A stretch of 18,011 bases of DNA, taken from contig DWZP01000003.1 in NCBI GenBank assembly GCA_019117495.1, forward strand, positions 1 through 18,011, written 5' to 3'. The translations under genes and the position numbers were made by a program. Under the pieces are notes generated by a model that was not told the origin of the DNA, did not search any database, and worked only from the letters and a program-made list of their open reading frames with translations. Every line of letters begins with the position of its first letter. Within the stretch, counting starts at the first letter, position 1. This document shows, in pieces, positions 13,908-18,011 of this stretch. Origin of the DNA: Fusicatenibacter_A intestinipullorum. Lineage in GTDB: Bacteria > Bacillota > Negativicutes > Acidaminococcales > Acidaminococcaceae.

Positions 13908-14617
13908 TGGAATTAAATTTAACTTTACCGCAGGGAAATTTTATATTAAAGAACAGTGCTGAAAAAGAGGATTTTGTTATTGCCGCAGCCGGTGGCAGAA
14001 AACCTGAACTTTCATGGTTTAAAAAAGCTGCTTGCGGAAGAAAAATTTACTGCGCCGACAGAGGTATAGAAATATGCTTTGACGCAGGCTTTGAGCCTGA
14101 ACTGTTGTGCGGTGATGCTGACAGCGCCGCTCCGGCATATTTGCAGAAAGTAAAAGATGAAAAAATAAAAGCATTGTTGTTTAATCCTGCCAAAGATGAT
14201 ACCGACTTGCAGCTTCTTTTAAACAATTTGCCTTTAAAAAGTAATTTGCTTATTACGGGAATTTGGGGCGGGCGTTTTGACCATTTGTACAGCAATGTCT
14301 TTTCGTTATGCTCTTACAAAAAAAGAACTAATACAGCAGTAATAATGGTTGATGAGCAGGAACTGATGGTTCTGTTAGCAGCAGGCGAAAGCCTTGAATT
14401 TACTGCTGGCACTGATTTTCAGGCGCTTTCGCTGATACCGCTTGAAAACAGCTGCGTAAGTTTAAGCGGAACAAGATGGCCGCTAAAAAAAGCAGAACTT
14501 TTAACAAGTTACCCTTATGCCGTAAGCAATGAAATTACTTCTGAAGTTGTAAAAATGAGCTGCCACAGCGGTTTTGCCGGTTTTTATTTAAAAACCGCAG
14601 GTAAAGAACTGCTGTAA
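13907..14617 (+). CDS. thiN: Thiamine pyrophosphokinase
   Basis: This enzyme transfers pyrophosphate from ATP to thiamine, giving thiamine diphosphate, the active cofactor. The 236-residue protein shows the family motifs in order: ADRG at 50-53 (usually ADGG), GDADS at 69-73 (usually GDFDS), KDDTD at 96-100, GGRFDH at 121-126 followed by SN, and in the C-terminal domain WPL (191-193) and SNE (207-209). The start overlaps the preceding stop by one base. It is a cytoplasmic enzyme. Its place between gyrB and gyrA is unusual and suggests later insertion into the gyrase operon. No thiamine riboswitch is visible upstream; expression is presumably driven with gyrB. The ADRG change is the one odd feature. 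Confidence 0.9.
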   Translation: MELNLTLPQGNFILKNSAEKEDFVIAAAGGRKPELSWFKKAACGRKIYCADRGIEICFDAGFEPELLCGDADSAAPAYLQKVKDEKIKALLFNPAKDDTDLQLLLNNLPLKSNLLITGIWGGRFDHLYSNVFSLCSYKKRTNTAVIMVDEQELMVLLAAGESLEFTAGTDFQALSLIPLENSCVSLSGTRWPLKKAELLTSYPYAVSNEITSEVVKMSCHSGFAGFYLKTAGKELL

Positions 14618-14633
14618 GGGGTATTTGTAAAAT

Positions 14634-15401
14634 ATGGAAAATCTTGATTTATTTAATATAGTTTTATTTGTTGCAACCGGTTTTGTAGCCGCATTTATTG
14701 ATTCCACCGTCGGCGGGGGCGGACTGATTTCTGTGCCTGCACTTTTAACATCAGGTCTGCCCGTAAGCATGGTGCTTGGAACCAATAAACTTGCAGCGAG
14801 CATGGGTGCCGTTACAAGCGTAATTTCATTCTGGCGCTCCGGCAATATAAATAAAAAACTGGTTATATCGTTGGTGCCAATGTCAATGATAGGTTCCGTT
14901 TGCGGCGCTTATACGGTGCATTTGCTGCCGCAGGATTTTATGCGCAACCTGGTTGTAGTTATGCTTGTGCTGATTGCAGCTTATACTTACAGGCACAAAG
15001 AATGGGGCAGTTTTCAAAGCCGTACCGATTTTAGTTTCTGGGCACTGGCCGGGGCATTTTTAATGGCTTTATGCATGGGCTTTTATGACGGTTTTTTCGG
15101 ACCAGGTACGGGAACGTTTTTAATTTTCGGTTTTTTATTTCTGGGATGCGATTTTGTTACGGCAGCCGGAAACGGCAAAGCGCTTAATACGGCCAGTAAT
15201 CTTGCCGGGCTGGCAACATTTATTTTTAACGGTTCCGTGGTATGGGTTTACGGTATTATTATGGGCTTAAGCATGATAGCTGGCGCATATTTCGGAACCA
15301 AAATGGCAATAAAACATGGGGCTGCTTATGTAAGGCCATTATTTTTAACGGTAACAACGCTTTTAATAGGAAAACAGATATATGACATTTTCTTTAAGTA
15401 A
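14634..15401 (+). CDS. TSUP family (TauE/SafE, YfcA-like) membrane permease
   Basis: The 255-residue protein is strongly hydrophobic, with about 7-8 membrane helices. It shows the family's internal duplication: FIDSTVGGGGLISVPAL with GTNKL (about 21-52) and the matching FYDGFFGPGTGTFLIFGF with GNGKAL (about 150-184). The sequence is closest in feel to E. coli YfcA. The family exports or imports small sulfur-containing or organic anions such as sulfite, sulfoacetate or taurine; substrate cannot be read from sequence. The ATG lies 16 bases after the thiN stop, with AAGGGG about 12 bases upstream. Because it follows thiN, transport of a thiamine-related compound is possible but unsupported. Confidence 0.9.
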   Translation: MENLDLFNIVLFVATGFVAAFIDSTVGGGGLISVPALLTSGLPVSMVLGTNKLAASMGAVTSVISFWRSGNINKKLVISLVPMSMIGSVCGAYTVHLLPQDFMRNLVVVMLVLIAAYTYRHKEWGSFQSRTDFSFWALAGAFLMALCMGFYDGFFGPGTGTFLIFGFLFLGCDFVTAAGNGKALNTASNLAGLATFIFNGSVVWVYGIIMGLSMIAGAYFGTKMAIKHGAAYVRPLFLTVTTLLIGKQIYDIFFK

Positions 15402-15417
15402 TTGCTGAGGTGATATT

Positions 15418-17859
15418 GTGGAGTTAGAAACAGGAGCAGGTAAGGTTTTACCCGTTTATATCGAAGAAGAAATGCAGAAATCATATATTGATTATGCAAT
15501 GAGCGTTATTGTGCAGAGGGCCCTGCCTGATGTGCGTGACGGTTTAAAACCTGTACACAGGCGTATTTTATATGCTATGCAGGAAGCGGGCATGGCTTCC
15601 AACAAGCCGTATAAAAAATCCGCCCGTATTGTCGGTGAAGTTTTAGGTAAATACCATCCTCATGGTGATATTGCTGTTTATGATGCCATTGTACGCCTTG
15701 CGCAGGATTTTTCCACCCGTTATCTGATGGTTGACGGCCACGGCAACTTCGGCAGCGTGGACGGCGACAGCGCTGCGGCAATGCGTTATACGGAAGTGCG
15801 CATGACAAAAATTGCCGAAACCATGCTGGAAGACATTGAAAAAGAAACGGTAGATTTTGTTCCCAACTATGATGAATCTTTAAAAGAACCAAGCGTACTG
15901 CCTGCCAAAGTGCCTGCGCTTTTAATTAACGGCAGCGCCGGTATTGCTGTAGGCATGGCAACCAACATTCCTCCCCATAATCTGGGTGAAGTTGTTGACG
16001 GCCTTGTTATGCTCATTGATAATCCGGATGTGGAAGTTCCGCAGCTGATGACGGCCATAAAAGGGCCTGATTTTCCGACCGGCGCAATAATTCTGGGCAC
16101 GGAAGGCATTAAAAACGCCTATAATACCGGCCGCGGCATTGTTAAAATCCGCGCGCGCGCCGAAATTGAGCCGATGCAGAAAGGTAAGCACCGCATTGTT
16201 GTAACTGAAATTCCTTACCAGGTTAACAAGGCACGCCTTATTGAAGGAATTGCCCAGCTTGTAAAGGACGGCGTTATTGAAGGCATTACCGATTTGCGTG
16301 ATGAATCTGACCGCCGCGGCATGCGTGTGGTAATTGAACTGAAAAGTGACGCCGTGCCTGATGTTGTGCTGAATCAGCTTTATAAGCATACTCAGCTGCA
16401 GACAAGCTTCGGCATTATTATGCTGGCACTTGTTAACGGCCATCCGCGTATTCTTAATTTAAAACAGATTTTAAATTATTATCTGGAACATCAGAAAGAC
16501 GTTATTACCCGCCGTACAAGATATGAACTCGGCAAGGCCAAAGAACGCGCCCATATTTTGGAAGGCTTGAAAATAGCGCTTGACCATCTTGACGAAGTAA
16601 TCAGCACTATCCGCAGCAGCGCCAATGCCGATACCGCAAAAGCGGCGCTGATGGAAAAATTCAGCCTCAGCCAGCGCCAGGCACAGGCCATTTTGGATAT
16701 GCGCCTGCAAAGGCTGACCGGTTTGGAGCGCAAAAAGATTGATGATGAATATATAGATGTTTTGGAAACAATTGACTGGTTGGAGAGTGTTTTGGCAGAC
16801 GAACATAAAGTTTTGGGCATTATAAAAGAAGATTTGCTTGAAATGAAGAAAAAGTTCGGCGATGCACGCCGCACGGAACTTTCCGTTGATTCTTCCTCCA
16901 TGGAAATTGAAGACCTGATTGCCGAAGAAGATATTGTTATTACCATCAGCCATCAGGGATATATCAAACGCCAGACGCTGGATAATTTCCGCAGCCAGAA
17001 ACGCGGCGGCGTGGGCAAAACCGGCGGCAGCGGCAAGAAAAACGATGATTGTGCAGAGCATTTGTTCCTTTCCACAACGCATCATAATATTTTGTTCTTT
17101 ACCAATAAAGGCAGGGTTTACCGCCAGAAGGGCTATGAAATTCCCGAAGCCGGCAGAACTGCCAAAGGTACGGCAATTATTAACCTGCTGCCGATAGAAC
17201 AGGGCGAAAAAATAACTGCCGTTATTCCGGTTAAAGAATTTAAAGAAGACCAGTTCATGTTTATGGCTACCAATAAGGGCACTGTGAAAAAGACCAATCT
17301 TAACGATTTTAACAGTGCGCGCAAAGCAGGGCTTATTGCCATGACGCTGGATGATAACGAAGAACTTATCGGCGTTGAGCTTACCGATGGCAGCAGCGAA
17401 ATTGTGCTGGCAACGCGCAGAGGCCTTGCAATCCGTTTTGACGAGCAGGATGTGCGCCCGATGGGACGTACTGCTCACGGTGTACGCGGCATTCAGCTTG
17501 GTTTTGATGATGAAGTTGTTGCCATGGACAGCGTAACCAACGAAAACGAAGAAGTTTTGACAGCAACTGAAGAAGGCCTTGGCAAACGTACTGCGGTCAG
17601 CGAATACCGCAAGCAGACCCGCGGCGGCAAAGGCGTAATTAATATTAAAGTAACTGAAAAAACAGGCGCTGTTGTTGGTATGAAGGTTATTAACCCCGAA
17701 CAGGAAATACTTTTAATAACCGCAGCCGGCATCATCATCCGCATTGACGGCGAAGGCATAAGCCAGTTTGGACGCAATGCCCAGGGCGTTAAACTGATGA
17801 CCTTGAACGAAGGTGACAAAGTAGTATCTTTGGCAGCCGTACAACAGGATAACGAATAA
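15418..17859 (+). CDS. gyrA: DNA gyrase subunit A, GTG start
   Basis: GyrA carries the breakage-reunion tyrosine and the DNA-wrapping C-terminal domain of gyrase. The 813-residue protein starts at GTG 15418 with GAGG 7 bases upstream. The catalytic tyrosine is Y124 in AAMRYTEVRM. The quinolone-resistance region reads GKYHPHGDIAVYD: I85 stands at E. coli position S83, while D89 (E. coli D87) is retained. The GyrA-box reads QKRGGVG (527-533), against QRRGGKG in E. coli. The six-bladed C-terminal domain follows, with repeated T-x-x-G-x-x-x-R-type strands. It lies 16 bases after the permease gene and probably belongs to the same operon. No clear terminator follows. Confidence 0.98.
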   Translation: MELETGAGKVLPVYIEEEMQKSYIDYAMSVIVQRALPDVRDGLKPVHRRILYAMQEAGMASNKPYKKSARIVGEVLGKYHPHGDIAVYDAIVRLAQDFSTRYLMVDGHGNFGSVDGDSAAAMRYTEVRMTKIAETMLEDIEKETVDFVPNYDESLKEPSVLPAKVPALLINGSAGIAVGMATNIPPHNLGEVVDGLVMLIDNPDVEVPQLMTAIKGPDFPTGAIILGTEGIKNAYNTGRGIVKIRARAEIEPMQKGKHRIVVTEIPYQVNKARLIEGIAQLVKDGVIEGITDLRDESDRRGMRVVIELKSDAVPDVVLNQLYKHTQLQTSFGIIMLALVNGHPRILNLKQILNYYLEHQKDVITRRTRYELGKAKERAHILEGLKIALDHLDEVISTIRSSANADTAKAALMEKFSLSQRQAQAILDMRLQRLTGLERKKIDDEYIDVLETIDWLESVLADEHKVLGIIKEDLLEMKKKFGDARRTELSVDSSSMEIEDLIAEEDIVITISHQGYIKRQTLDNFRSQKRGGVGKTGGSGKKNDDCAEHLFLSTTHHNILFFTNKGRVYRQKGYEIPEAGRTAKGTAIINLLPIEQGEKITAVIPVKEFKEDQFMFMATNKGTVKKTNLNDFNSARKAGLIAMTLDDNEELIGVELTDGSSEIVLATRRGLAIRFDEQDVRPMGRTAHGVRGIQLGFDDEVVAMDSVTNENEEVLTATEEGLGKRTAVSEYRKQTRGGKGVINIKVTEKTGAVVGMKVINPEQEILLITAAGIIIRIDGEGISQFGRNAQGVKLMTLNEGDKVVSLAAVQQDNE

Positions 17860-17917
17860 AAATAAAATCCGCACCGGAATATGAACTGCTCCCTGTCAAG
17901 AGGACAAATAAAAAAAT

Positions 17918-17951
17918 AATTAGATTAACTTAAATCGCGTTATATCTAATT
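17918..17951. repeat. Inverted repeat downstream of gyrA
   Basis: AATTAGAT (17918-17925) and ATCTAATT (17944-17951) are perfect 8-base arms; four further pairs (TAAC/GTTA) extend the stem after a one-base bulge, closing a 9-base loop. The stem is AT-rich and the nearest T-run begins 11 bases later (17962-17966), so it is not a standard terminator. Confidence 0.6.
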
Positions 17952-17961
17952 GCTATGGGGC

Positions 17962-17990
17962 TTTTTACTACTAAATCTGTTTAGTAAAAA
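17962..17990. repeat. AT-rich inverted repeat near right edge
   Basis: TTTTTACTA (17962-17970) and TAGTAAAAA (17982-17990) are perfect 9-base inverted arms around an 11-base loop, preceded by GGGGC. There is only low GC in the stem and no T-run after it on the plus strand. Its role is unknown; it lies inside the proposed insertion-sequence end. Confidence 0.5.
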
Positions 17991-18011
17991 TAAAAATAGA
18001 TTTACTCTATT

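Larger units (their letters stand above)
17882..18011. mobile_element. Probable left end of an IS3-family (IS150-like) insertion sequence, continuing past the window
   Basis: The stretch from 17882 begins TGAACTGCTCCC and then AAGAGGACA, which follows the pattern TGnACTGCnCCC...GGACA that I know from terminal inverted repeats of IS150-group IS3 elements. The element would extend rightward; no transposase codons fit in the 130 bases seen, and the opposite end and target duplication are outside. Inside it are an 8-bp hairpin (AATTAGAT 17918-17925 / ATCTAATT 17944-17951) and a second 9-bp one (17962-17970 / 17982-17990). The call rests on recall of terminal motifs, not on a search, so it is tentative. 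Confidence 0.4.

Noticed and set aside
16471..17478. Antisense open frame of 335 codons opposite gyrA
   Set aside because: It is a shadow of the gyrA codons, rich in Phe/Asn/Ala repeats expected from the complementary frame, with no ribosome-binding site or recognisable domain.
17868..17878. TCCGCACCGGA as a gyrA terminator
   Set aside because: The stem is only 4 bp with a 3-base loop and no T-run follows it on the plus strand.
1..18011. tRNA, rRNA, CRISPR arrays, prophage or defence genes
   Set aside because: No cloverleaf, rRNA core motif, spaced direct-repeat array or defence or phage protein was recognised in any gap; all gaps are short and accounted for.

Overview
The window is the chromosomal replication-origin neighbourhood of a low-to-moderate GC Firmicutes-type bacterium. 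The gene order is rpmH-rnpA-yidD-yidC-jag-mnmE-mnmG-rsmG to the left of the origin and dnaA-dnaN-yaaA-recF-(DUF721)-remB-gyrB-(orphan)-(thiamine pyrophosphokinase)-(TSUP permease)-gyrA to the right. RemB, a Jag protein, a short YidC without the large periplasmic domain, and a DnaA-trio origin all point to Firmicutes sensu lato. A DUF721 gene between recF and the gyrase genes fits Negativicutes, but this placement is inference from synteny and gene content; no 16S gene or search is available here.

Layout. Bases 1-6137 are eight minus-strand genes reading away from the origin: a partial rsmG, mnmG, mnmE, jag, yidC, yidD, rnpA and rpmH. They probably start from a perfect TTGACA-17-TATAAT promoter at 6207-6235. 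Two intrinsic-terminator-like hairpins lie inside this cluster, one between rpmH and rnpA and one between jag and mnmE. Bases 6138-6422 are the divergent rpmH/dnaA promoter region. dnaA (6423-7856) is followed by a 252-bp gap that holds the origin proper: clusters of degenerate DnaA boxes, then two tandem boxes, a DnaA-trio (repeated CTA) and an AT-rich unwinding stretch ending at the dnaN ribosome-binding site. From 8109 to 17859 ten plus-strand genes are packed almost without gaps, several with overlapping stop and start codons. The last 130 bases look like the left end of an IS3-family insertion sequence that continues past the window.

How it works together. DnaA opens the origin beside its own gene. 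DnaN, RecF, gyrase A/B and a DciA-like DUF721 protein serve replication, repair and supercoiling. The left arm covers ribosome and tRNA maturation (L34, RNase P protein, MnmE/MnmG, RsmG) and membrane-protein insertion (YidC, YidD, Jag). Every gene is co-oriented with the replication fork that would leave this origin.

Most of the window is conserved core genome; I do not see a new defence or mobile system. The points most worth checking are: an isoleucine in GyrA at the position equivalent to E. coli Ser83; a DUF721 protein carrying a zinc-ribbon extension; the origin's lack of any perfect DnaA box and its phased TTATAAACA repeats; two internal hairpin terminators; an unrecognised 99-residue protein between gyrB and gyrA; and the apparent insertion-sequence end 22 bp after gyrA.
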